NCBI RefSeq assembly: GCF_000969415.1
Contig: NZ_JZEX01000117.1
Location: forward strand, 1-38,110
Reading direction: 5' to 3'
Length of the DNA stretch: 38,110 bases
Origin: Devosia geojensis
GTDB taxonomy: Bacteria; Pseudomonadota; Alphaproteobacteria; Rhizobiales; Devosiaceae
Shown in pieces: positions 9,082 through 17,011 of this stretch. A program made the translations under genes and the position numbers. Position 1 is the first letter of the stretch. Every line of letters starts with the position of its first letter. The notes below the pieces were generated by a model. It was not told where the DNA came from. It saw only the letters and a program-made list of their open reading frames with translations, and made no database searches.

Positions 9082-9101
9082 GACCCGAGACGCGATCGGC
9101 A

Positions 9102-9127
9102 AAGCCGCCCGTTTTGGGCGGCTTTTT
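9102..9127 (+). terminator. Rho-independent terminator of the amine-oxidase operon
   Basis: AAGCCGCCC, loop GTTTT, GGGCGGCTT, then a short T-run (9102-9127). The 9-bp stem is perfect and begins 20 bases after the RidA stop codon. Confidence 0.9.
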
Positions 9128-9160
9128 GTGGTGCCCGTTCATCTTCGGGCAGGGTGTGTC

Positions 9161-9314
9161 CTACCACCCCGGTGTAAAGCCGGGATTCCAGTAAACCGTG
9201 CCGTCGCGGTTCAGCGCGATCTTGCTCCCTGCGACCCGGTGGTATGGAGCGTGAGGTGCGCCCCACCGGCATCAGCGTGTACTGGTTCCCGGCTTTCGCC
9301 GGGATGACAGCCGG
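9161..9314. repeat. Palindromic repeat, family C, copy 2 (diverged)
   Basis: The right arm, 9280-9314, closely matches the arm of the copy at 33440-33474 (TACTGG, then CCGGGATGACAGCCGG). The left arm, about 9161-9193, is the same arm with several changes. It fills most of the gap between the amine-oxidase operon terminator and the convergent EAL gene. Confidence 0.75.
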
Positions 9315-9333
9315 TGGGTGTTCCGGAAGCGCT

Positions 9334-10554
9334 CTATCCCTCGATCCGCCGCAGCTGCGCGACCGCCCGGGGGCGGTCGGAGAGGAGGTCGGCGCGGGCC
9401 GGTTCGGGGGCGGCAAGGTGCGGCCCCTGGGCGAGGCTCACGCCGTCCTCGATGAGCTCGAGCACCTGCTGCTCCCCGCCGACGCCGGTGACGATGAGGT
9501 CGACACCGAAGCGGGCGAGATAGCTCGCGATGTCCGAAACGTGGAAATCGGCGAGCGTTTGCGGATCGGCGAGGAACAGACCGGCCTCGACCCGCAGCGA
9601 CCCCACCCCCTGCCCCACGAGGCTCGCGATATCGAGGCGGAGCGAGCGCACGGCAGTCAGCGAGAAGCTCGCGCCGACGCGCGCGAACTGGGCAAGGCCG
9701 GCGCGCTCGATCTCGCCCAGCGCCTGCCAGTCGCGCTCGGTCATCAGGAAGACGATGCTGCGCGCGATGGTGCGGTTGGCCTCGAGGGCGGCCACGTGCT
9801 GCTCGCGGCTGGCGCGGTCGGCAAGGGTGGCGCGGGTCAGCGGCACGAAAAGCGTGACGGACTGGCCGGCGGCGCGGGCGCGGCGGGCGAGGGCGACGGC
9901 TTCGAGAAGGGCCGCGCCATCGACCTGGCGCAGGATATCCTCGCCGCCATCGCGCGGCAGGAAGTCGGCGGGCTCGGCCATCCCGCCGTCGTCGAGCACC
10001 AGGCGCGGCACGAGGTCGTAGCCGTGGACGCGGCGCTGCGGCAGGGTGAGGACGGGCTGCACATGGACGACCAGCCGATCGTCGGCGAGCGCGCGGCGCA
10101 CCACATCGGACGGGACGGTCGGCTTGGAATCCTCGACGGCGGCGATCTCCAGGGGCTGCGCCTGCGGCACGGCGGCGGCAGGAGACTTCTTCTCCTCGAT
10201 CTCGGCGACGGCCTCCGCGACCTGGCGGATGACGGTGCCCAGCACCGAGATGTCGGCCTCGACGGCCTGGAGGCGCTTGCCGGCATCCTGGTCGGCGAGC
10301 TGGTTGACGCGCTGGCTGAGGACGGCGCCGGCCTGCGCATCGGTGGCGAGGAGCCGCGAAAGATCCTCGATCGCCTTTTCAAGGCGCGCCTCGGCGCGAC
10401 GGCGCAGCGTGCGTTCGATGGAGATGACGCAGAGGCCGGCGGCAACGAGAGCGGTCAGCCCGGCTTCGACCGGCGTGAAGGCCAGGCCGAAATAGGCGGT
10501 CGCGCCGATTCCCAAGGCGGCCAGCGCCACGAATGTGTAAACGAGTGCCTGCAC
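9334..10554 (-). CDS. Membrane protein with coiled coil and degenerate EAL domain
   Basis: 406-residue protein with two N-terminal membrane helices (about residues 5-45), then a helical, charged stretch likely to be a coiled coil (about 50-125), then an EAL-type domain (about 155-400). The key catalytic residues of a c-di-GMP phosphodiesterase are missing. The EAL motif reads YDLVPRL, the metal-binding Asn is Pro (FVPLT), and the DDFG-like motif is SFSLTAVRS. It should not cleave c-di-GMP. The layout resembles Caulobacter TipF, a c-di-GMP effector in flagellum assembly, but that link is inference. It is divergent from a sigma-54 activator gene. The window has no flagellar genes. Confidence 0.78.
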   Translation of the reverse strand: MQALVYTFVALAALGIGATAYFGLAFTPVEAGLTALVAAGLCVISIERTLRRRAEARLEKAIEDLSRLLATDAQAGAVLSQRVNQLADQDAGKRLQAVEADISVLGTVIRQVAEAVAEIEEKKSPAAAVPQAQPLEIAAVEDSKPTVPSDVVRRALADDRLVVHVQPVLTLPQRRVHGYDLVPRLVLDDGGMAEPADFLPRDGGEDILRQVDGAALLEAVALARRARAAGQSVTLFVPLTRATLADRASREQHVAALEANRTIARSIVFLMTERDWQALGEIERAGLAQFARVGASFSLTAVRSLRLDIASLVGQGVGSLRVEAGLFLADPQTLADFHVSDIASYLARFGVDLIVTGVGGEQQVLELIEDGVSLAQGPHLAAPEPARADLLSDRPRAVAQLRRIEG

Positions 10555-10759
10555 GGCGATGTTTCGAGCCCCAGAAGCCGAAGGGAGATTCGGCCCAGCA
10601 TGTCATAGCATTCCGGGGGATAAGTAAAAAGCTTAGCCGGGCCGGAAGGTGGCGGAGAAAACGGATTATTTACCCTAAATCGACAAGATCGTCCGCGTGC
10701 GGCCGTTCCCGCCCGGCGGGTGCGGCGGCAGCGATTTTTATGACGGGATTGGGGTTTTA

Positions 10760-12190
10760 ATGGTCATGGCAGGCGCTTCGGCGACCCTCACGCAAGGCAG
10801 GCTGCTGCTCATCGACCGGGACGCATCGAGCGCCAGGGTGCTGGCGGAAACGCTTGCCGAAAACCTCGTCTCGGCCCCGGAAATGACGGCCGTCGCCGGT
10901 GGGCGGCACGCGGCGGAAACCCTCAAGGGCCAGGATTTCGACGTGGTGCTGGCGGACCTGACGAGCCTTGCCGACCTGGCGGAGGCGACCGAAGACGCGG
11001 TGACGCGACTCGTCAAGCTGTCACGCGGCGCGCTGGTGGTGGCGCTTTCGGACGGCGCCTCGGTCTCGGCGGCGGTGGCGGCCATGCAGGCGGGCGCGCA
11101 CGACTATGTGGCCAAGCCCGTCAACGGCCCGGCGCTCGCCACCCGCATCGGGGAATTGGCCGAGCGGCACGGCAAGACGCGCGCCATCGCCATCGAGGCG
11201 AGGCCGCAGGCGTGCGTCACCGGCTTTGCCGGGTTCGTGGGCGCCTCGAGTGCCATGCAGTTCGTCTACGAGCAGATCGAGCGGATCGCGCCCTCCTCGG
11301 CCCCGGTCTTCATCACCGGCGAGAGCGGCACGGGCAAGGAAGTCGCCGCCGAGGCGCTGCACGCCAGGGGTCCGCGCGCGGGCGGGGCGTTCATCGCGGT
11401 CAACTGCGCGGCGATCCCGCGCGACCTGATGGAAAGCGAGCTCTTCGGGGTGGTGCGCGGCGCCTACACGGGCGCGCACGAAGACCGCAAGGGCGCGGCC
11501 GAGCTTGCCGACGGGGGCACCCTCTTTCTCGACGAGATCGGCGAGATGGACCTTTCGCTCCAGTCCAAGCTCCTGCGGTTCCTGCAGACCGGGACGATGA
11601 GCCGGGTGGGCGAATCGGGCACGCGCAAAGTTGACGTGCGGGTCATCTGCGCGACCAACCGCAACCCGATGCAGATGATCGCCGACCGGACCTTCCGCGA
11701 GGACCTCTTCTATCGCCTGCATGTCCTGCCGATCCACCTGCCGCCGCTGCGGCAGCGCCCGGCCGACGTGATGGCGCTGGCCCGGCATTTCCTTGCGACC
11801 TTCGCGCGCGAGGAGCACAAGCGCTTCACCGGCTTTTCGGCGGAAGCGGCCTCGGCCATGCTGGCGCGCGACTGGCCGGGCAACGTGCGGCAGGTGCAGA
11901 ACCTCGTGCGGCGGCTGGTGGTGATGTTCGACGGCGGCGAGATCGACGCCGCGATGCTGAGGGCCGCCGACATCGAATCGCGCGAGGCGGGCGCCGTCAC
12001 CGCTCCGGCGCCGCGCGAGCGGCGCACGGTCCTGCCCATGTGGCAGCAGGAGCAGCGCATCATCGAGGATGCCATCGCCTCGTTCAACGGCAACATCTCG
12101 CTGGCCGCCGCCGCCCTCGAGATCAGCCCCTCGACCATTTACCGCAAGCGCCAGAGCTGGGCGGAGATGAACACGGCCGGAGCGGCGTGA
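10760..12190 (+). CDS. Sigma-54-dependent response regulator (NtrC family)
   Basis: 476-residue activator of sigma-54 RNA polymerase. Residues 1-130 are a receiver domain with phospho-acceptor candidate Asp66 (DVVLADL) and the conserved Lys in YVAKPV. The AAA+ domain has Walker A GESGTGKE (187-194), the sigma-54 contact loop as GAYTGA (234-239; GAFTGA is usual, Tyr is a tolerated variant), and Walker B GGTLFLDEIGEM. The C-terminal Fis-type helix-turn-helix is NGNISLAAAALEISPSTIYRK. The ATG at 10760 follows GGGG; the upstream extension to 10697 is not supported. No histidine kinase gene is adjacent. Targets are unknown, and I see no clear sigma-54 promoter nearby. Confidence 0.9.
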   Translation: MVMAGASATLTQGRLLLIDRDASSARVLAETLAENLVSAPEMTAVAGGRHAAETLKGQDFDVVLADLTSLADLAEATEDAVTRLVKLSRGALVVALSDGASVSAAVAAMQAGAHDYVAKPVNGPALATRIGELAERHGKTRAIAIEARPQACVTGFAGFVGASSAMQFVYEQIERIAPSSAPVFITGESGTGKEVAAEALHARGPRAGGAFIAVNCAAIPRDLMESELFGVVRGAYTGAHEDRKGAAELADGGTLFLDEIGEMDLSLQSKLLRFLQTGTMSRVGESGTRKVDVRVICATNRNPMQMIADRTFREDLFYRLHVLPIHLPPLRQRPADVMALARHFLATFAREEHKRFTGFSAEAASAMLARDWPGNVRQVQNLVRRLVVMFDGGEIDAAMLRAADIESREAGAVTAPAPRERRTVLPMWQQEQRIIEDAIASFNGNISLAAAALEISPSTIYRKRQSWAEMNTAGAA

Positions 12191-12209
12191 GGCATCGGGG
12201 GCGTTGAAA

Positions 12210-12227
12210 AACCCATCGGGATGGGTT
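12210..12227. promoter_or_regulatory. Inverted repeat just before the DUF4160 gene
   Basis: AACCCAT, loop CGGG, ATGGGTT: a perfect 7-bp inverted repeat ending 6 bases before the ATG at 12234, where the Shine-Dalgarno would be. No other SD is visible. It could be an operator for autoregulation, or an mRNA hairpin that limits translation. Confidence 0.5.
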
Positions 12228-12233
12228 ATCTAA

Positions 12234-12473
12234 ATGGTCACGATCTGTCGTGCCCATGGCCTGCGCATCGTCATTTTCCTCGACGACCATGAACCCGCAC
12301 ACGTGCATGTCTTCGGTGACGGACAGGTGAAGATCAATCTCATTGGGGAAAATCGCGCGCCCGAACTCGTCTGGGCCGAGGGCATGAAGCATGGCGACAT
12401 ACAGCGCGCCATGCAGATCGTTGCCGAACGGCAGCACGAATTCCTGGCGAAGTGGAAGGACATCCATGGCTGA
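12234..12473 (+). CDS. DUF4160 family protein (candidate toxin-antitoxin partner)
   Basis: 79-residue protein beginning MVTICRAHGLRIVIFLDDHE and containing PAHVHVFGDGQVKINL, the hallmark of DUF4160. No enzymatic function is established. It overlaps the next gene by 8 bases (ATGGCTGA), so translation is probably coupled. Pairs of DUF4160 and DUF2442 genes occur widely in bacteria and behave in genomes like toxin-antitoxin modules, which is an association and not proof. Confidence 0.85.
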   Translation: MVTICRAHGLRIVIFLDDHEPAHVHVFGDGQVKINLIGENRAPELVWAEGMKHGDIQRAMQIVAERQHEFLAKWKDIHG

Positions 12474-12867
12474 GCTCTCCGACGAAATCATCGATGCGGC
12501 GATCGCCAAGGGCAAGGCTGCGGCGCAGAACGAACCGCGTGCGGCAAGCGTCCGTTATGACCGCACGTCTGCCCGCGTCGTGGTCGAACTGACGAACGGC
12601 GCCACCTTCGCGTTTCCGCCCAAGCTCGTGGAGGGCTTGGGCGAAGCTTCGGACGATCAGCTCGCCGCGGTCGAGATCCTCGGCGCCGGCTACGGGCTGC
12701 ATTGGGACGAACTCGATATCGATATTTCCGTGCCCGGATTGATGGCCGGCATCTTCGGCACGAGAGCCTATATGGCACGCCGAGCCGGGCAGGTTCGCTC
12801 GCCTGCCAAAGCCGCCGCGGCGCGGGCGAACGGTGCAAAGGGCGGGCGACCGCGCAAATCGGCCTGA
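12466..12867 (+). CDS. DUF2442 family protein with basic C-terminal tail
   Basis: 133-residue partner of the DUF4160 protein. The middle carries the DUF2442 pattern (VVVELTNGATFAFPP ... LGAGYGLHWDELDIDISVPG). The C-terminal tail is rich in Ala, Lys and Arg and ends NGAKGGRPRKSA, which resembles an AT-hook and suggests DNA binding, so this may be the antitoxin and autoregulator. The ATG at 12466 overlaps the stop of the upstream gene. The stop is at 12865-12867, a few bases from the stop of the convergent DMT transporter gene. Confidence 0.85.
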   Translation: MAELSDEIIDAAIAKGKAAAQNEPRAASVRYDRTSARVVVELTNGATFAFPPKLVEGLGEASDDQLAAVEILGAGYGLHWDELDIDISVPGLMAGIFGTRAYMARRAGQVRSPAKAAAARANGAKGGRPRKSA

Positions 12868-12871
12868 TCCC

Positions 12872-13786
12872 CTACCCCTGCGGGGTCGAGGCTTCCTTGG
12901 CCTTGGCGCGGGCGAGGCCGAGCTGGTGTTCGCGCACGATGACGAAGATGCCCGAGCCGACGACGATGACGCCGCCGACCAGCATCTCGATGGTCGGCAC
13001 CTCGGCGAAGACGGCGTAGCCGACGATGATGGCGAGGATCAGCGAGGCATATTCGAAGGGCGCGATGATCGACATGTCGGCATGGCGGTAGCTCGAGGTC
13101 AGGAGGATCTGGGCGACGCCGCCGGCAAACCCCGCCCCGACGAGGAGCGCGGCCTGCTGCGGGGTCGGCCAGACCCAGCCGAAGGGGAGCGTGACGAGCG
13201 CCAGGACGCTCGAGGTCAGCGAGAAATAGATGACGATGGTCGCCGTCTTCTCGCTCATGACCAGCCGGCGCACCTGCAGCATGGCGAAGGCGGCGCAGCA
13301 GGCGCCGAGGAAGGCGGCGGCGGCGCCGATCATTTCGCGATGGCCGGCGGGCGAGCCGTCCGAAAAGAGCGTCAGGCGCGGCCACATGACGATGAGGACG
13401 CCGATGAGTCCGATGACCACCGCGCTCCAGCGATAGAGCCACACCCGCTCCTTGAGGATGATGGCGCTCAGGGCGACGATGATGAGCGGAGCCGCATAGC
13501 CGATGGAGGTCGCCTCGGGCAGCGGCAGGCTGGTCAGGGCGACGAAGTTGAGGCCCATCGACACGGTGCCGATGATTCCGCGCATGAAATGGCCGCCGGG
13601 ATTGGCGGTCTTCAGGCCATCGACCAGCTGTCCGCGCCAGGCGAGGAACACCGCGATCGGGAAAATGGCGAAGAATGAGCGGAAGAAGACAAGCTGACCC
13701 GGCGGCACGCCCTCGGCGGCCTTCAGCAGGCTCATCATGAGGACGAACACGGCGACCGAGGCCACCTTCAACCCGATGCCGCGCAT
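12872..13786 (-). CDS. DMT superfamily (EamA) transporter
   Basis: Inner-membrane protein of about 304 residues with ten predicted membrane helices in two EamA repeats: the first around FVLMMSLLKAAEG to VLIVMWP, the second from MIGAAAAFLGACCAAFAM to the end. I chose the ATG at 13786, which has GGGAGGG about 9 bases upstream; the longer frame starts with TTG at 13849 and adds only a Pro/Ser-rich tail. The family exports or imports small metabolites; the substrate is unknown. It ends almost against the DUF2442 gene, and is downstream of the arginase-like gene on the same strand with a 190-base gap in which I see nothing else. Confidence 0.87.
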   Translation of the reverse strand: MRGIGLKVASVAVFVLMMSLLKAAEGVPPGQLVFFRSFFAIFPIAVFLAWRGQLVDGLKTANPGGHFMRGIIGTVSMGLNFVALTSLPLPEATSIGYAAPLIIVALSAIILKERVWLYRWSAVVIGLIGVLIVMWPRLTLFSDGSPAGHREMIGAAAAFLGACCAAFAMLQVRRLVMSEKTATIVIYFSLTSSVLALVTLPFGWVWPTPQQAALLVGAGFAGGVAQILLTSSYRHADMSIIAPFEYASLILAIIVGYAVFAEVPTIEMLVGGVIVVGSGIFVIVREHQLGLARAKAKEASTPQG

Positions 13787-13976
13787 GACCGACGCCCTCC
13801 CGTCGGGCGGGCCGGGCAGATGCGGCGATGAAGACGCGGGGGCGGACAAGGCGAGTCCAGGAGTAGAGAGAACTGGCGGCGCAGGGCCGTTGCAGGGTCA
13901 GGGCTTAGCAGGTGAACCGGGGGATGTCGACGGGTCGAAACCGAGATGTCGCCTTACCGCCGCGGAGCACGAGGCC

Positions 13977-14870
13977 TCACGCGGAACGACCCGCCGTTTC
14001 GAGCGCTGCGGCGAGCACATCGGCAAGGCCGCGCCCGGCCTCACCGCTTCGATCGAGGCGCGGATTATAGATCGTCACCTCAAGGCCGACGACCTTGTCG
14101 CTCGCCAGGCCGATGCGCAGGGCGGTTGCCAATTCCGTCCAAGAGAAGCCATCAGGTATACGGAAATCGACCGCAGGCATAATGGCGTCGTCGAGGCAGT
14201 CCGCATCGAGATGGATGAAGAACCCATCGAGGTCGCGTCGCACCAGATGGTCGACCGCCGCCTGGGTGGCGGCTTCGATGCCGAGCCGCCGCACGGCAGG
14301 CAGATCGAAGGCGACGAGTCCGGCCGGAAGCGGCTGGCTGCCGAATTCGGCCTGATCCTCATGGTCGCGAAAGCCGAGCGCCACGACGTCTTCGGGGCTG
14401 ACCAGCGGACCGCGTCCCTCGAGATCGGTGAGGAGCGCAGGCCCGTAGCCGGTCACCCACGCCAGATCCATCGACGCGCCTTCGCCCTTCGGCTCCGCCT
14501 CCGGCTGGAAAAAGTCCGCATGGCCGTCGATGAAGAGCAGGCCATAGCGCCCCCGCCGCCGCAGCGCGAGCATCGGGCCGAGAAGGATCGTGCAATCGCC
14601 ACCCAGCACGATCGGGAACTCTCCCGCATCGAGCACCGCCTCCACCGCATCGGCGAGCGAGGGCGACCAGGCGGCGATCGTTCCGGCATTCAGGATGGTC
14701 GTCTCCGGGTCGCGGCTCCGATCGTTGGCCGGGACGGCCAGCCGCCCGGCGCGGCGCGCCCCGATGCGCTCGGCAAGACCCAACTCGAGAAGCCGGCCCG
14801 CCAGCTCCTCGACACCAACCGTGGAGAGACCCAGATTGGAAGGCGCTTCGATGATGGCATATGGGCGCAT
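13977..14870 (-). CDS. Arginase/agmatinase-fold protein with altered metal site
   Basis: 297-residue ureohydrolase-family protein. Motifs appear in order: PIVLGGDCTILLG (canonical GGDH, here with Cys for the metal-binding His), FIDGHADFF (canonical DAHxD) and IHLDADCLDD (canonical DxDxxDP, without Pro). So five of six Mn ligands are kept and one His is Cys. The family hydrolyses guanidino compounds (arginine, agmatine, formiminoglutamate); the real substrate cannot be named and activity may be changed. The ATG at 14870 follows a strong GAGGAGGAG. It lies 118 bases downstream of the DeoR-type regulator gene on the same strand. Confidence 0.85.
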   Translation of the reverse strand: MRPYAIIEAPSNLGLSTVGVEELAGRLLELGLAERIGARRAGRLAVPANDRSRDPETTILNAGTIAAWSPSLADAVEAVLDAGEFPIVLGGDCTILLGPMLALRRRGRYGLLFIDGHADFFQPEAEPKGEGASMDLAWVTGYGPALLTDLEGRGPLVSPEDVVALGFRDHEDQAEFGSQPLPAGLVAFDLPAVRRLGIEAATQAAVDHLVRRDLDGFFIHLDADCLDDAIMPAVDFRIPDGFSWTELATALRIGLASDKVVGLEVTIYNPRLDRSGEAGRGLADVLAAALETAGRSA

Positions 14871-14988
14871 TGGACGAATGCTCCTCCTCAGCACCCGAAC
14901 GCGTGCGCCCGCAGGATGTTCCAGCCCTGCAGGGGTCGTCTCCGCCCCGCGCACGCAAGCGGGTTCGCCAGATCCACGCCCTACTGCG

Positions 14989-15762
14989 TCAGTCGGCGGT
15001 GCTAACGTCGATGCCGAGGGCGGCGAAGGCGGCGGCCAGGTCTTCGCGCATGCCGGGCTCGACCACGAGATGGGTGACCTGCCCCGCCTCGGCGATCCGG
15101 AACGGGGCGACGGTGCCCAGCTTGTCGCTGGTCGCGGCGATCAGCAATTGCCCGCTCTGCTCGATCATGGCCCGCTTGATCTCGGCCTCGCCGGGGTCGA
15201 GCGCGGTGACGCCCATGCCGGCATCGAGGCCGCAGGCGCCGAGGACGAAGAGATCGGCGTAGACCTGCCGAACCTCCCGGAGCGTGGCGGCGCCGAGGCA
15301 CGCGCCCTTGCCGCGATCGTAGAGGCCGCCGAGCAGCATCGTCGTGCAAAGCGCATGGTCGGCGAGCGCCAGCGCGACGCCCGGCGCATTCGTGACCACG
15401 GTGAGCGCCATGTCGCGCGGCAGGGCCCTCGCCACCTCCAGGTTGGTGGAGCCGGCATCGATGAACACGGTCTGCCCCGGCTGCACCAGGGCGGCGGCGG
15501 CCCTGCCCAGCCGCTGCTTGGCGCCGGGTTGCGTCTGCACACGCGCGGCGATCGAGCCGCCGTCGGGCGCCGGGGCGAGCGCGCCGCCATAGACCCGCCG
15601 GCAATGGCCGGCCCTCGCCAGCTCGCGCAGATCCCGCCGGACGGTGTCCTCGGAAACCCTGAACTCGGCGACCAGATCGGCGGCCAGCACCCGCCCCTGC
15701 TCCGAGAGGTACTGGCGGATCCGGTTCTGCCGTTCTTGGGTGAGCATGGCATGCGCTTTCAT
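14989..15762 (-). CDS. DeoR/GlpR-family transcriptional regulator
   Basis: Cytoplasmic repressor of about 257 residues. The N-terminal winged helix-turn-helix shows LTQERQNRIRQYLSEQG and the DeoR recognition helix VSEDTVRRDLRELARAG. The C-terminal sugar-phosphate sensor domain has FIDAGSTNLEVARAL and LGACGLDAGMGV. The ATG at 15762 abuts the proposed operator; a second ATG at 15747 (MLTQERQN) fits the family start better, and neither has a good Shine-Dalgarno. It is divergent from an MFS transporter gene, the likely target. The effector is probably a sugar phosphate, by family. Confidence 0.9.
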   Translation of the reverse strand: MKAHAMLTQERQNRIRQYLSEQGRVLAADLVAEFRVSEDTVRRDLRELARAGHCRRVYGGALAPAPDGGSIAARVQTQPGAKQRLGRAAAALVQPGQTVFIDAGSTNLEVARALPRDMALTVVTNAPGVALALADHALCTTMLLGGLYDRGKGACLGAATLREVRQVYADLFVLGACGLDAGMGVTALDPGEAEIKRAMIEQSGQLLIAATSDKLGTVAPFRIAEAGQVTHLVVEPGMREDLAAAFAALGIDVSTAD

Positions 15763-15791
15763 GTTTATGCACGATCTTGCATGTTTGTGCA
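15760..15791. promoter_or_regulatory. Direct-repeat operator between deoR-type and MFS genes
   Basis: CATGTTTATGCA (15760-15771) and CATGTTTGTGCA (15780-15791) are 12-base repeats differing at one base, with a period of exactly 20 bases (about two helical turns). They lie between the divergent regulator and transporter genes and touch the regulator start. This fits a DeoR-family operator; binding is not shown. Confidence 0.65.
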
Positions 15792-15841
15792 GGACTCTGC
15801 AATAAGGGAGCGCTCCCGCCCGATCGCAAGAGGCCACTCCC

Positions 15842-17011
15842 TTGACCACTGCTGCGTCCGCCCCGTCGTCCCCCCATGCGCTGGCCGGCCCGCGCGAGCA
15901 GACGGCGACCCGGGCCGTCTTCCTGGTCGCGGGCCTTGCCATGGCGTCGTGGGCGCCGCTCGTGCCCTATGCGAAGGACCGGCTCGGCGTGGAGGACGGC
16001 ATGCTGGGCGTGCTGCTGCTCTGCCTCGGCCTCGGTTCGATCATCGCCATGCCGGTGACGGGGGTTCTCGCCAGCCGCTTCGGCTGCCGAGCCGTGATCG
16101 TCGTCGCCAGCCTCGTGGTTTCCCTGGTGTTGCCGCTCCTGGCGAGCGTCGATTCGGTCGCAGCGCTCGCCGTGGCGCTCGCCCTTTTCGGCGCGAGCGT
16201 CGGCACGGTCGACGTGGCGATGAACATCCAGGCGGTGATGGTCGAGAAGGACAGCGGCCGCCACATGATGTCGGGTTTCCATGGACTCTTCAGCCTCGGC
16301 GGCATCGTGGGCGCCGGCGGCGTCAGCCTGCTGCTGGGCATGGGACTGGCGCCGCTCGCGGCAACGCTGATCGTCAGCGCGCTGGTGCTTGCGCTCCTCA
16401 TCTTCGCCTATTCGGGCCTCCTGCCCTACGGCAACCGCGAGGAGGCGAACACACCGCTCTTCGTCCTGCCCAAGGGCATCGTAGTCTTCATCGGCCTCAT
16501 CTGCTTCATCGTGTTCCTCGGCGAAGGAGCCATTCTCGACTGGAGCGCCCTCTTCCTCATCGGGACGCATGGCGTTGCTGCGAGCGAGGCCGGTTTCGGC
16601 TACACCATGTTCGTCGTGGCGATGACGGCGGGGCGGCTCGCGGGCGACCGGATCGTGCGCGCGTTCGGCGGGGCGCGGGTGATCGTCATCGGCGGGCTGA
16701 TGAGCGCGGCCGGCTTCGCGCTCGCGGTGTTCGCGCCCGGCCAGGCCATCGCCTTTGCCGGTTTCCTGCTGGTCGGCCTCGGCGCCTCCAACATCGTGCC
16801 GGTACTCTTCACCGCCGCCGGGCGGCAGAAGCGCATGCCCGCGAGCCTCGCCGTCGCGTCGATCACCACCCTCGGATATGCCGGCATCCTCGTCGGGCCC
16901 GCCGCCATCGGCTTCATCGCCCAATACGCAAACCTCGAGGCCGCCTTCCTGCTGCTGGCCGCCGGACTGCTGCTTGTCGCGACATCGGGACCGGTCGCCG
17001 CGCGCCGCTAG
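15842..17011 (+). CDS. Major facilitator superfamily transporter (YbjJ-like)
   Basis: Inner-membrane protein of 389 residues with about 12 hydrophobic helices. It has the MFS pattern around APLVPYAKDRLGVEDGMLGVL, and the segment GTVDVAMNIQAVMVEK and GFHGLFSLGG are typical of the YbjJ/fucose-permease-like group. The start is a TTG at 15842 with AGAGG 8 bases upstream; no ATG occurs before the first helix. It is divergent from the DeoR-type repressor gene and shares its operator region, so it is probably induced by a sugar-like compound. It ends tail-to-tail with the transglutaminase-like gene: the palindrome CTAG at 17008-17011 provides both stop codons. Confidence 0.87.
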   Translation: MTTAASAPSSPHALAGPREQTATRAVFLVAGLAMASWAPLVPYAKDRLGVEDGMLGVLLLCLGLGSIIAMPVTGVLASRFGCRAVIVVASLVVSLVLPLLASVDSVAALAVALALFGASVGTVDVAMNIQAVMVEKDSGRHMMSGFHGLFSLGGIVGAGGVSLLLGMGLAPLAATLIVSALVLALLIFAYSGLLPYGNREEANTPLFVLPKGIVVFIGLICFIVFLGEGAILDWSALFLIGTHGVAASEAGFGYTMFVVAMTAGRLAGDRIVRAFGGARVIVIGGLMSAAGFALAVFAPGQAIAFAGFLLVGLGASNIVPVLFTAAGRQKRMPASLAVASITTLGYAGILVGPAAIGFIAQYANLEAAFLLLAAGLLLVATSGPVAARR

